64,000 nt of DNA from positions 752,001 to 816,000 of the forward strand of contig NZ_CP005084.1 in the NCBI RefSeq assembly GCF_001563265.1, written 5' to 3'. How positions within the stretch are numbered: position 1 is the first letter of the stretch; the number at the start of each line of letters is the position of its first letter. Position numbers and translations under genes: made by a program. Of this stretch, positions 44,553 to 53,739 are shown piece by piece. The stretch comes from Sphingobium sp. TKS. GTDB lineage: Bacteria > Pseudomonadota > Alphaproteobacteria > Sphingomonadales > Sphingomonadaceae. Under the pieces are notes generated by a model that saw nothing but the letters and a program-made list of their open reading frames with translations, ran no database searches and had not been told where the DNA came from.

Positions 44553-45516
44553 ACTCTCATGGTGGGATCGCCGTGCCGCTTCGCGATGGCTTATGAAAAT
44601 GCAATGCGACCCTGACAGGCATCGCGCGGGTCTCCGCCGGTGGATGGCAGCCAAGGATGGCCGTCAACATTTCTATGAAAAATTGTCGGCCAGCGTCGGC
44701 GTCGCAGCCGGCGCCGCGGCCGTTGCGCCCATGCATGTCGAGAAGGGCGTCGCGCAAATGCCAGGATGGCGGCCTGCGCTTGCCGCGGCAACCGTCATGA
44801 CCCTGATCACCGCCGCCCTGGTCATGATGTTCTTCTACGCCCCATTCGCGCGCACGGATGCTCTGGGCGGCGGCAAGCTCGCAACGAGGATCGGCGAAGT
44901 ACGCGAAGTCCGGCTGGAGGATGGATCGACGCTCATCCTCGACACCGGAACGAGCATCAATGTCGATCTCTCGGCGGAGCAACGTGTTGTAAGCCTGGAA
45001 CGCGGGCGGGCAAGGTTCAGGATCGCGCATGATGCCGCGCGACCGTTCATCGTGCGCTTCGGCCAGAATGAAATCCTGTCCCCCGGCACGATATTCGATG
45101 TGACCTATGGCCATCGTATCGCCATTCATCTCCTTGAAGGAAGCGCCGACGTGAAGGTGCATGGATGGCGTTCCAGTGCTCGCTCCGAGCGACTCTTTCG
45201 TCTCCATCCCGGGGAGCAATTAGCCTTCCTTGATGGACAAGCCATGTCGCCTTCTGTCATGTCCGCAAAACCTACCGACGAGCAATGGGTCAGCGGCGTG
45301 AAAGATCTAGATGATGTTCCGATCAGCGAGGTAATCGCCGAAGCCAACAGTTACAGCACGACGCAGATCGTGCTCGCTGATCCAGGGCTTGGCAGCCGGG
45401 AGATATTCGGCTCGGTTCACATCCGCGACATTGACGCCGTGGCGGAGGCAATTGCCGCATTCCTGGAGGCGAGGATCGATCGTTCCCATCCAGGAAAATT
45501 GATCATCACCAAATAA
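44545..45516 (+). CDS. FecR-family anti-sigma/sigma regulator
   Basis: 323 residues. The N-terminal cytoplasmic part (AASRWLMKMQCDP, RRWMAAKDGRQHF) binds the sigma factor; one membrane span (TVMTLITAALVMMFFYA, about 93-109); the periplasmic FecR domain has IGEVREVRLEDGSTLILDTGTSINVDLSAEQRVVSLERGRARF. The end contains a secretin-like STN-binding region. It relays receptor occupancy from the outer membrane to FecI. Confidence 0.92.
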   Translation: MNKLSWWDRRAASRWLMKMQCDPDRHRAGLRRWMAAKDGRQHFYEKLSASVGVAAGAAAVAPMHVEKGVAQMPGWRPALAAATVMTLITAALVMMFFYAPFARTDALGGGKLATRIGEVREVRLEDGSTLILDTGTSINVDLSAEQRVVSLERGRARFRIAHDAARPFIVRFGQNEILSPGTIFDVTYGHRIAIHLLEGSADVKVHGWRSSARSERLFRLHPGEQLAFLDGQAMSPSVMSAKPTDEQWVSGVKDLDDVPISEVIAEANSYSTTQIVLADPGLGSREIFGSVHIRDIDAVAEAIAAFLEARIDRSHPGKLIITK

Positions 45517-45610
45517 ATTTTAGCCAAGCCAGCTTCAACTTTTCCTTCCCCCGTCTTTTCCCGTTTGCCCTGTCCAAGAAGGGCGCAGCGAAAATGATGG
45601 GGGAAGCATC

Positions 45611-48205
45611 ATGGGTTTCGGCAAGACGGGATTTCTGATTGGCGCAGCGACCGCCCTGGTCGCGATAAGTCCGCATGTCCTGGCTCAGGACAGCGAAAAG
45701 CGATCCTATGATCTTCCGGCGCAGGATCTGAAATATGCGCTTCGTGCCGTTGCCCGCAAGGACGGCTATCAACTGATAGCGGATTCAAGAGCACTTCGGG
45801 GCAAGCAGGCAAAAGCCCTCAAGGGCGCCTATACAGTCAGCGAGGCTGTCAGCCTCCTTGTCGAGGGCAGCGACCTCATAGCGGAAGTCCGCAACGGTTC
45901 GATCTTCGTTCGGGGGCGAGGCGAACCATCGCGGGAGGCGATAAACGGCACGGCGGAAAATAATATCATCGTCACCGGGTCGCGCATTCGCGGTGGCGCA
46001 AGCGCGTCGCCCGTGATGACCAGGACACAGGATGATATTCGCACAGCCGGACTTTCCAATCTCGGCGATTTCGCCCGCAGCCTGCCTCAAAGCTTTGCCG
46101 GCGGGCAAAATCCCGGGGTCACGGTCGGCGTGGGAGGTATCAGTAACGAGAATGTAAGCTCCGCTTCCAGCCTCAATCTTCGCGGACTTGGTCCCGATGC
46201 CACGCTGACACTACTGAATGGCCGACGCATCGCCTATAATGGCGTGGCGCAGGCCATCGATATTTCCTCCATTCCCCTGGGCGCGGTCGATCGCGTGGAA
46301 ATCATCACCGATGGTGCTTCTGCCGTTTACGGTTCGGACGCGGTCGCTGGCGTCGCCAATATCATCCTCAAGCGCAGCTATGATGGAATGGAGGCATCCG
46401 CCCGATTGGGCGCGGCAACCGATGGCGGCGACGAGCAGCAGCAATATAGCGTGGTGGCGGGAAAGACCGGACGCAATCTCGGCTTCATGTTCACCTATAG
46501 CTATGACCGCAGCACGGCCATAAAGGCCGGCGACCGTTCATTCACCAACAACGCCTTTCCCAACACGACCATTCTCCCGGCCATGAGACAGCATAGCATA
46601 GTGGCGACCGGATATTGGGAACCCACCGACCACCTCACCATCAGCACCGACGCGCTTTTCAGCAATCGTCATTCCATCACCATTCAGCCGCTTATCAGCA
46701 ACGATTATCGGGATCGAGGATATCGCCGGACACCGCGGAACCAATCCTGGTCAATATCCCCAAAAATAGAATGGAAGCTGCCCGCCGACTGGCTCGCCAC
46801 ATTCATGGGTACCGCAGCACAGGACAAGCTTGAAATCAACTCGCGCCTCTACACAGCAGGTCTGCTGAATTTCGCCTCGGTCGGCAGCTATACCAACAAG
46901 TCCCGCATATTGGAGATGAACCTGGAGGGCGCACTCGTCGATCTGCCGGCTGGCGACTTGCGACTCGCCCTCGGTGGCGGCTACCGATCGAACAGGCTGA
47001 TCGCCGATCTCCAGACGGAAAGAGCGACCGGGACAACGCCTACGGTACAATTTTCAAAAAATCGCAGCAGCTATTACCTCTTTGGCGAAGCCGCCATTCC
47101 GATCGTGGCGCCAGAGCAGGACATTGATTTCATTCATGCGCTGTCTCTCAGCGCCGCAGCGCGCTATGAAAGCTATTCGGGCGGAATGGGGCATGTCACG
47201 ACGCCCAAATTGGGACTCGTCTACGCCCCGTCGAAAGATATCAATCTCAAATTTTCATGGGGCCGCTCGTTCAAGACACCGACGCTCTACCAACAGTTTC
47301 TCGATTATACGGCGCAGTTGGTGCCGATCAGTGATTTTGGCGGCAGTGCCTACCCCGCTTCAGCTACGGCGCTCTACATCTCTGGTGGCAATGCTGATCT
47401 CAGGCCCGAGCGGGCCACCACAATGGCCGCGACGTTTGAGATACATCCGGCCGCGCTGCCTGGGCTTAAGATGAGCACAAGCCTCTTCCACATCCGTTAC
47501 AAGAACAGGATCGCCACGCCGATCGCCTCGACGACCGGTCTATTGTCCAACCCCGCCTATCAGTCCCTGGTCAACCTTAGTCCCACCGAGGCACTCATCG
47601 AAGCTTTCATATCGGGATCTCCCACAGGTCTTACGAACCTCACCGACGCGCCTTTCAATATCGACAATGTGGCGGCTATCGTCGACAGCCGATACGTCAA
47701 TATCGCCCAGCAGACAGCGAAAGGGATCGATCTCGACATAAGCTATTCTGTCAGATTGGCCGCTGGGGATATGATCCATCTGACGGGAAATCTGACCTAT
47801 CTCGAGAGCCGCCGGAAAGTCACTCCCGTATCCGCCGCGGTCGATACGGCCGGCACCTTGTTTTTCCCGCCGCATTGGCGCGCGCGAGGGGGCGCGGACT
47901 GGTCTCATGGCGGTTTCAGCCTGGGGATATTCGGCAATTATATCGGCGGAATCAAGGATCAACGGCTGATGGCCGCCTCATCGATCGACGGCATGACCAC
48001 CGTCGACATGTCCGCGCGATACCGCACCTCCGATGACAGCGGTATCCTCAACGGAATCGAAATCAGCGCTGCAGCACTCAATATCTTCAACGACAAGCCG
48101 GATCGGATCCAGACGACAGCTCGCTACTATCCGACCTTCGACTCCACCAACTATTCCGCAATGGGGCGCTTCATCAGCCTAACGGTGACGAAGAGGTTTC
48201 AATGA
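45611..48205 (+). CDS. TonB-dependent receptor with STN signalling domain
   Basis: 864 residues. Signal peptide (to about AQD), STN domain at about 30-95 (YDLPAQDLKYALRAVARKDGYQLI...YTVSEAVSLLVEGSDL), plug (IIVTGSRIRGG, NLRGLGPDATLTLLNGRRI, VDRVEIITDGASAVYGSDAVAGVANIIL), and a 22-strand barrel ending SLTVTKRF with terminal aromatic. The STN domain signals to FecR. In this locus it probably imports or senses the lasso peptide. GGGGGAAG precedes ATG 45611. ATGA overlap with the isopeptidase. Confidence 0.95.
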   Translation: MGFGKTGFLIGAATALVAISPHVLAQDSEKRSYDLPAQDLKYALRAVARKDGYQLIADSRALRGKQAKALKGAYTVSEAVSLLVEGSDLIAEVRNGSIFVRGRGEPSREAINGTAENNIIVTGSRIRGGASASPVMTRTQDDIRTAGLSNLGDFARSLPQSFAGGQNPGVTVGVGGISNENVSSASSLNLRGLGPDATLTLLNGRRIAYNGVAQAIDISSIPLGAVDRVEIITDGASAVYGSDAVAGVANIILKRSYDGMEASARLGAATDGGDEQQQYSVVAGKTGRNLGFMFTYSYDRSTAIKAGDRSFTNNAFPNTTILPAMRQHSIVATGYWEPTDHLTISTDALFSNRHSITIQPLISNDYRDRGYRRTPRNQSWSISPKIEWKLPADWLATFMGTAAQDKLEINSRLYTAGLLNFASVGSYTNKSRILEMNLEGALVDLPAGDLRLALGGGYRSNRLIADLQTERATGTTPTVQFSKNRSSYYLFGEAAIPIVAPEQDIDFIHALSLSAAARYESYSGGMGHVTTPKLGLVYAPSKDINLKFSWGRSFKTPTLYQQFLDYTAQLVPISDFGGSAYPASATALYISGGNADLRPERATTMAATFEIHPAALPGLKMSTSLFHIRYKNRIATPIASTTGLLSNPAYQSLVNLSPTEALIEAFISGSPTGLTNLTDAPFNIDNVAAIVDSRYVNIAQQTAKGIDLDISYSVRLAAGDMIHLTGNLTYLESRRKVTPVSAAVDTAGTLFFPPHWRARGGADWSHGGFSLGIFGNYIGGIKDQRLMAASSIDGMTTVDMSARYRTSDDSGILNGIEISAAALNIFNDKPDRIQTTARYYPTFDSTNYSAMGRFISLTVTKRFQ

Positions 48206-50400
48206 TCCGCGCGATCAAGGGTCTGACGCTTTCGACAGCAGCGCTGGCCTTTGCCGCCGGCACGCCCGCCCTTGCCGACGTGCCGGCGGATTGCAGCGAT
48301 CTGAAACCGGATGCCGTCTCCCACGAAACAGACACCCAGCAGGCGATCACGCCAGAGAAGCTGCTTCGACTGCGGGATGTAGGACTGCCCGCCGCCGCGG
48401 CCGTCTCCAGGCACGGGGCGATAACCGTTTCGCCAAACGGGAAATTGGTCGCCTTTCAAATCCGTCGCGTCGATCGGACGGCGAGTGCCTATTGCCTCGG
48501 CATGTTCGTCACAGCCCTCAACGGCGCGCATAGACTGATCGCGATGGACAGAGGCGGCGAACTCATCCGGATGACGATCGAGCGGACCGGCATTACCCGT
48601 TTCCCCACTGGGGTACCCCAGCTCATCACGCCACATTGGTCGCCCGATAGTCGCTGGATTGCCTATCTCAAACGCATCAATGGCGTGACACAGATATGGC
48701 GCGCCCGGGCAGACGGCCAAGGCGCCGAGCAGCTTTCCTCTTCGCTGGACGACATAGAGGATCTGGGGTGGTCGCCCGATGGAACGACGATCATTTTCGC
48801 GAGCCGGCCGGATTATCGCAAGATCCAGCAGCAGATCGACGAAGAGGGCGAGGCCGGCTTTCATTATGATGCCCGGTTCGTTCCCAAGGCAAGCCCCCGG
48901 CCCTTTCCTTATGCCCCCATCGATCGCGCCTATCTTGCAATCGATGTCGTATCCAGGGCGGCCCGTCCCGCCACGCACGAGGAAATCAATCTGCTGCAAC
49001 TGCAGAACGACAGAGCAAAACCGGTCGGCGCCAATCTCTTCGCGCACGGCCCAGGCGGCGCACGCGCCTGGACCGCCATTCGGCCATCGAGCGGCTACAT
49101 GCCCCAATTTGATCTCCATGTCGTGCTTGCATCGGGAGAGCAGTTCAATTGCCGCTTTGACACTTGCGAGGGCATCGTAGGCCTATGGTGGCCAGTGGGC
49201 GGCTCGAGCCTCCTTTTCCTGCGCCGGGAAGGCTGGGGTAACAGCCAGCTCGGTCTGTACCGATGGAAACCAGGCCCTGCCAGGAGACCGGTTAGGCTGT
49301 TCGTGACAGACGATATGTTGGCAAGCTGCGAACTGGTGGGTGAGCAGCTGCTATGCCTTCATGAAGCCTCCAACCAGCCGAGCCGGCTTGTGTTCGCCGG
49401 TCTTGACGGGCATCTGGAGCCGGTGGTCGACCTCAATCCGGAGTTCAGGGCGTTGACGTTCGGACCCACCCGCCGCCTGAAATGGCGCAATGCCTTTGGC
49501 GTCCAAACCTTCGGCGATCTCGTCTTGCCGCCCGACTATGACGGGAAGCGACGGCTCCCCCTCATCATCGTCCAATATGACAGTCGCGGATTCCTGCGCG
49601 GCGGCACGGGCGACGAATATCCGATCCAGCCGCTCGCAGCGCGCGGTTTTGCGGTATTGAGTTTCGAACGACCGCGCTTCACCGGGTTCGCTCGCCCCGC
49701 GAAGGATGGTGATGAATTGTTCCGGCATAATCTGGAGGGATGGTCGGATTTGCGCAGTGTCCTCTCATCGCTCGAAACCATCACCGATCAGCTTGTCACG
49801 CAAGGGATTGCCGATCCCGCGAGAGTGGGCATTGCTGGCCTCAGCGACGGCACAAGGAACATCCAATATGCGTTGGTCAACAGCGACAGGTTCGCGGCAG
49901 CTTCCGTCAGCAGTTCCTTCGAGGAGCCGGGCACCTTCCTGCCTCTCGCCGGCCCGGCCGGTGCGAACAGCTATGTCGCGTCCGGCTATCCCCGGATGGA
50001 GGAGATGGCACCGGATTTCTGGAATTGCTATTCGCTGGTAAGGAATGCCGCGCGTCTTCGCACGCCGGTCCTCATGCAGCTTTCCGATGATGAATATCTG
50101 GGGGCACTGGAACCTCTCGCCGCCTTGCAAGACAAGGGCATTCCCAGCGCGCTCTACGTCTTTCCTGGCGAGCATCATGTCAAATGGCAACCGCGCCATC
50201 GTCTCGCCGTCTATTACAGGAATATCGCCTGGTTCGAACATTGGTTGATGCCGGATCATCCCTCTTCGCTTGCCGCCAAATGGCTACCAGCCGACATCGC
50301 GCCATCGACTGTGCTTTCTCGCGCGAGGGGAGACGTCGCCGCACCGGTCCAATGCCGGGCCCAGGCCTCCGCATCCGCGAGCGCCAGCAGGCGCAGATAG
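48202..50400 (+). CDS. Atxe2-family lasso peptide isopeptidase
   Basis: 732 residues, signal peptide (to about ALAD), so periplasmic. An N-terminal beta-propeller-like region (HWSPDSRWIAYLKRING, LGWSPDGTTIIFAS) precedes an alpha/beta-hydrolase end: nucleophile in GLSDG (Ser548), acid in LSDDEYLGAL (about Asp629/630), histidine in GEHHVKW (His658/659). Members cut the ring isopeptide bond and linearise the lasso. Coupled to the receptor gene. The last 145 bp (tail SASASASRRR) overlap the cyclase gene on the other strand. Confidence 0.9.
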   Translation: MIRAIKGLTLSTAALAFAAGTPALADVPADCSDLKPDAVSHETDTQQAITPEKLLRLRDVGLPAAAAVSRHGAITVSPNGKLVAFQIRRVDRTASAYCLGMFVTALNGAHRLIAMDRGGELIRMTIERTGITRFPTGVPQLITPHWSPDSRWIAYLKRINGVTQIWRARADGQGAEQLSSSLDDIEDLGWSPDGTTIIFASRPDYRKIQQQIDEEGEAGFHYDARFVPKASPRPFPYAPIDRAYLAIDVVSRAARPATHEEINLLQLQNDRAKPVGANLFAHGPGGARAWTAIRPSSGYMPQFDLHVVLASGEQFNCRFDTCEGIVGLWWPVGGSSLLFLRREGWGNSQLGLYRWKPGPARRPVRLFVTDDMLASCELVGEQLLCLHEASNQPSRLVFAGLDGHLEPVVDLNPEFRALTFGPTRRLKWRNAFGVQTFGDLVLPPDYDGKRRLPLIIVQYDSRGFLRGGTGDEYPIQPLAARGFAVLSFERPRFTGFARPAKDGDELFRHNLEGWSDLRSVLSSLETITDQLVTQGIADPARVGIAGLSDGTRNIQYALVNSDRFAAASVSSSFEEPGTFLPLAGPAGANSYVASGYPRMEEMAPDFWNCYSLVRNAARLRTPVLMQLSDDEYLGALEPLAALQDKGIPSALYVFPGEHHVKWQPRHRLAVYYRNIAWFEHWLMPDHPSSLAAKWLPADIAPSTVLSRARGDVAAPVQCRAQASASASASRRR

Positions 50401-52076
50401 TCATCATCGCGCTGCGGCCCCTCATAGGCCAGATAGGCCGACACCGCTTCGCGATCGATCACATGATGCTCCGCCAGCAGACCATCCAGCAGCATGTCCC
50501 GATATTGGCTTCGGTAGGTATCGAGCAGTTCAATACAAAAAGCGGACGGACCGCCCTTCCGGACCCGGCGCATATTATCATCGCCAAGAATCTGGCGATA
50601 GGCCTGGCGGGCAACCGCTCGGTTGATCCCGCCCGAAATCCAGAGCCAGCTGGGAATGGAAAGGCAGAATTCGACAATGGGCTGAGACAATAGCGGACAG
50701 ACCAGTTCCAGTTCATCGTCCCGCGCATAGCCCTCGGTGAACCGCTGCACCCGCGTCGCCCATATACCATGGATGATGCGGCCACGAGCAAGACCCGCCG
50801 GCGCATCAAACCAGGGATGCGCGTCGAACATTTCCCGGCTCGCATCGCGCGCGACCAGGAATCGGTCTTCTATCTTCATGGCGATGGCCGCCGGCGAACT
50901 ACCCCTCTTGCGGCGGAGGGCGGACAGCACCTGCGGAATGCTGCTGTCGGTCATGCGGCAAACATCGGCGAGGGTTTGTAGCAGGCCGCCGCGAGCGCCC
51001 CGCGTTTCCCAACGGTCCAGAATTGGCGTCACATTCTGCATGAAGCAGAATACCGCATCACCGCCATTCCCACGAAACAGGGTCTTGCTTCCCACAGCGC
51101 GCGCAAGCTCAAGGAGGATATGGTCATAGCTCTGGAGAAAGGGTTCGCCCGTGGGCCGCGCCTGATGCGCGGCGCTGGGACGCGCCGGATCGACATGCCG
51201 GGCAGCATAGAGTGCGCTGTCGAAGGGCAAGCCAAGCCTCAGGCATACCCCGCGCGCATAGCTACGTTCATCGCCATCGGGGTGACTGGTCGCAATGCTG
51301 ATACCATGGGCGCCAAATTCGACCTCGCGCAGTGCCGCGGCGATGATCGATGAATCGAGTCCCCCAGAGACACCGATCAAGATAGGGCTTGCCGTGGATC
51401 GGCCCAAAGCTTTGATGCATTTTTCGGTGATGTCCCGCAAGCGAAGCGCCGCCTGATCCAGGCCCCCTTCAAATCTGCGGGCGGCATGCTTCCATGGTGA
51501 CCATAGCGATGTTTCCGTCGCCATCGCTCCCTGCCAATCCAGCACGAATCCCGGCAGCAATTCCCTTGCACCGACCAATGCCGTCGAGGGGGATCGCTGA
51601 TTGGGATATCGGAACTGATGGAGAATATAGTCATAATTGACCGCGGCGCGCAACAAGCCTGCGGCAACGAGCAATCCGACATCCGATGCCGCCGCGTGGC
51701 AGCCGTCCCGGCTCACATGGTAGCAGGGCAAGCCGCCTGAAGGATCGCGCAGGATCTGTGCGCCTTCGTTTCCATGCTTCACCGCGACATATTGCCCCCA
51801 TCCCTGCTCGAGCAGATCGGACAGAGGGGCCGTTCGCTCATTGCCATCGGTCCATTTCGCGAGGTCCATCGGCCGGAAGTCAGTTTGCGAAAAAATGCGC
51901 CCGATGCCGATGAGGTTCACCCCTTCGACAATCTGCACAGGCGTGTCGTTCGACAGGAAGAGCATGAGTTGGTCGGATTGCCAGGCAAGCTTCAGTCCCC
52001 GGCGACCGACAGACGCGGCAATGGTACGCCGCCGGTCCGAACAATCGATGCTGGCGATGAGATAGCGCGCCGCCAT
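50256..52076 (-). CDS. lasso peptide macrolactam synthetase (C protein)
   Basis: 606 residues, asparagine synthetase B-like. The N-terminal part resembles a degenerate glutaminase domain without the catalytic Cys2 (starts MAARYLI). The synthetase half has the PPi loop GVSGGLDSSIIAAAL near residues 235-249 and FRGNGGDAVFC. It adenylates the ring Asp and closes the macrolactam onto Gly1. ATG 52076 overlaps the B stop (TGATG); an in-frame GTG lies one codon upstream. Confidence 0.92.
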   Translation of the reverse strand: MAARYLIASIDCSDRRRTIAASVGRRGLKLAWQSDQLMLFLSNDTPVQIVEGVNLIGIGRIFSQTDFRPMDLAKWTDGNERTAPLSDLLEQGWGQYVAVKHGNEGAQILRDPSGGLPCYHVSRDGCHAAASDVGLLVAAGLLRAAVNYDYILHQFRYPNQRSPSTALVGARELLPGFVLDWQGAMATETSLWSPWKHAARRFEGGLDQAALRLRDITEKCIKALGRSTASPILIGVSGGLDSSIIAAALREVEFGAHGISIATSHPDGDERSYARGVCLRLGLPFDSALYAARHVDPARPSAAHQARPTGEPFLQSYDHILLELARAVGSKTLFRGNGGDAVFCFMQNVTPILDRWETRGARGGLLQTLADVCRMTDSSIPQVLSALRRKRGSSPAAIAMKIEDRFLVARDASREMFDAHPWFDAPAGLARGRIIHGIWATRVQRFTEGYARDDELELVCPLLSQPIVEFCLSIPSWLWISGGINRAVARQAYRQILGDDNMRRVRKGGPSAFCIELLDTYRSQYRDMLLDGLLAEHHVIDREAVSAYLAYEGPQRDDDYLRLLALADAEAWARHWTGAATSPLARESTVDGAMSAGSHLAASEEG

Positions 52077-52738
52077 CACAGGCTCACTATCGGACTGAAC
52101 GTCCGAATCCGCTCAACCCGATCGTTCAGAAGGAGATCCCCTCGCTGGACCCAGGCATGAGCGGAAAATGGGCTGGCCGTAACGCCAAGCACGAGCGAGG
52201 CAGCAATATTGCGACGGCGCAGCAGTCTTGCAAGGGCAAGAGACCGAACGAGGCATTGGTCCGCCCCGGTCATGATAAAAGCCGATTGCGCGAAAGCCCA
52301 TCCCAGGCGGTTCGCGATTTCACCAGCCCTCAGAGGTTCACAGGCCTTCACCGGCGATGCGGCGACCTCCTTTGCGAGGCAATGCATGCCATGATGCCGC
52401 AAGTCCCGGCAAGCCTGCCACTGCGACCAGGCCACGCGCGCGGTCAAATAGCTGCTTGCTCGTTGGGGTCGCTCGTCGAGAAGGGATCTGATCGGCATTA
52501 TGGGTACTGCGCGAAGGGATTCCTCCGCGGCTTTCTCCGATGGCTCGATTAGCCGGGCATCTCGCAGCCGCTGCACCTCGCGCAGGTTGATGGAGCCGTT
52601 CTCTCCCCGAACGATAGTACGAAATGCCCGATTCCAGGTCGAAGGAATCGTGAAATACCGGCCAGACGACACATCCAGAAAGATGATATGCTGACCAAGA
52701 TCAGAAAAATGCAAATTCTCTCGCAAAGCGTAAGTCAT
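52076..52738 (-). CDS. lasso peptide leader-binding/protease B protein (fused RRE-B2)
   Basis: 220 residues. Residues about 1-80 form a PqqD-like recognition element (YALRENLHFSDLGQHIIFLDVSSGRYFTI); residues about 110-220 are a transglutaminase-like cysteine protease with Cys in GADQCLVRSLALARLL, His in SAHAWVQ and Asp in LLLND. It binds the leader and cuts after it. ATG 52738 is chosen with GAGGTG upstream; the in-frame ATG 52771 falls inside the hairpin at 52758-52790. Coupled to the cyclase. Confidence 0.9.
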   Translation of the reverse strand: MTYALRENLHFSDLGQHIIFLDVSSGRYFTIPSTWNRAFRTIVRGENGSINLREVQRLRDARLIEPSEKAAEESLRAVPIMPIRSLLDERPQRASSYLTARVAWSQWQACRDLRHHGMHCLAKEVAASPVKACEPLRAGEIANRLGWAFAQSAFIMTGADQCLVRSLALARLLRRRNIAASLVLGVTASPFSAHAWVQRGDLLLNDRVERIRTFSPIVSL

Positions 52739-52757
52739 CGCCACCTCGGATCGTGAT

Positions 52758-52790
52758 GGGAGGGCACGCATAGCCTATGTGTGCCCTCCC
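52758..52790 (-). terminator. strong hairpin between lasso precursor and B gene
   Basis: GGGAGGGCAC / GTGCCCTCCC perfect arms, continued inward by CATAG / CTATG, giving a near-perfect stem of about 15 bp with a tiny loop. It lies 9 bases past the precursor stop and 20 bases before the B start. It may act as a leaky terminator or mRNA stabiliser that raises the precursor level relative to B and C. Confidence 0.75.
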
Positions 52791-52798
52791 GGGTCGGA

Positions 52799-52933
52799 TC
52801 ACTCGTCCAATATACCCATGCCGGTCAGGGGCGACTGGTCCACATCGCGCGCCTTGCCCTCGATCCCCTTGGTCTGCTCGACAGCCGATCCGAGGTCGAT
52901 CAGCGCTTCATTCCGTTCGAAGTCACGTTCCAT
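52799..52933 (-). CDS. lasso peptide precursor (A peptide)
   Basis: 44 residues, the peptide substrate of the locus. Leader (1-22) MERDFERNEALIDLGSAV, then EQTK: the LIxLG-A-T-K pattern with Thr at the penultimate position matches sphingomonad/Asticcacaulis leaders. The core (23-44) begins GIEGKARD, so Gly1 and Asp8 can form an 8-residue macrolactam ring; it continues VDQSPL and ends TGMGILDE. The C-terminal GILD-acidic ending recalls syanodin-type peptides. AAGGAA six bases before ATG 52933. It stands directly upstream of B and C on the same strand. Confidence 0.88.
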   Translation of the reverse strand: MERDFERNEALIDLGSAVEQTKGIEGKARDVDQSPLTGMGILDE

Positions 52934-53002
52934 GATTGCTTCCTTCAGATACCGCTTGATTGCGGCCTGATGATTTTAGGGCAGGATGAAGAAACGGCCG
53001 AC

Positions 53003-53033
53003 CATATACGTTCCCAATTTGACAACATATATG
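53003..53033. promoter_or_regulatory. inverted repeat upstream of lasso precursor
   Basis: Arms CATATA (53003-53008) and TATATG (53028-53033) in an AT-rich patch 70-100 bp upstream of the precursor ATG and just downstream of the GntR gene. It may be the GntR operator or part of the precursor promoter; no -35/-10 pair is clear. Confidence 0.35.
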
Positions 53034-53098
53034 CTGGACATTGCAGAGTGATTGTGATTCTCGCCACGATAATAGCTGAATGATACGGATTTCCGTTC

Positions 53099-53734
53099 TC
53101 ATTCTATGAATCCATTCTTCATCATGGCCGAAAAAATCGTCTCTACGTTCAACAAACGTCGGCGATGATAATGCCAAAGGGCCGTTCTGATGGAATGTTT
53201 GTTCCTCGAACGCACGAGATTCCATAGGGATTCCAACTCGGAAAGACACCGCGGCAGCACATTTTCATGGATCCGAATCAAGTGCAGCCGCGCTTCCAGG
53301 GCAAGGACAGCGTGGAGATGTTCCGGATTATGCGAACATGCCGCCAATGACGCGAAGAGCTCATCAGCCAGGTTCGCCAGATGATGATGTTCATCGCTTG
53401 TCTTACCTTGATCATAGACCGGAAACTCGCCGATCTCGATGGGGTCATTGATAGCGCGAACAATGATACGAAGAAGATCGCCGTGCCAGGCATAAAAACA
53501 GCTTATGCGGTCATGCGTGAGAGGAGGAACGGCAAATCCCCCTCCGCCTTGCATCTCGAGAAGACGTTCGCCGACCATGCGCAATATTGCGTCGCGTACC
53601 GGAGAGACACTGGTTCCAGCGCTATCAGCAATCTGGCTCAGTATAAGAACTGCTCCTGGGCGCAATTCTCCTACCATGATTTGCCGCTTCAATTCGCGAT
53701 AGACGCGATCGGCCGTAACAGCATCGGGCGACAT
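53099..53734 (-). CDS. GntR-family (FCD-type) transcriptional regulator
   Basis: 211 residues. The N-terminal winged helix is ADRVYRELKRQIMVGELRPGAVLILSQIADSAGTSVSPVRDAILRMVGERLL; the C-terminal helical part resembles an FCD ligand-binding domain (HHHLANLADELFASLAACSHNPEHLHAVLALEARLH, then HYHRRRLLNVETIF). It lies directly upstream of the lasso precursor on the same strand and probably regulates it. GGGAGG ten bases before ATG 53734. It follows the XRE gene by 5 bp. Confidence 0.88.
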   Translation of the reverse strand: MSPDAVTADRVYRELKRQIMVGELRPGAVLILSQIADSAGTSVSPVRDAILRMVGERLLEMQGGGGFAVPPLTHDRISCFYAWHGDLLRIIVRAINDPIEIGEFPVYDQGKTSDEHHHLANLADELFASLAACSHNPEHLHAVLALEARLHLIRIHENVLPRCLSELESLWNLVRSRNKHSIRTALWHYHRRRLLNVETIFSAMMKNGFIE

Positions 53735-53739
53735 GGCGC

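Noticed and set aside
53019..53024. Plus-strand TTGACA as a promoter -35
   Set aside because: No matching -10 at the right spacing and no plus-strand gene downstream.
52923..53098. Possible second lasso precursor or small gene between GntR and the A gene
   Set aside because: The translation has no leader signature, no penultimate Thr plus Gly, and runs into the real precursor gene in another frame.
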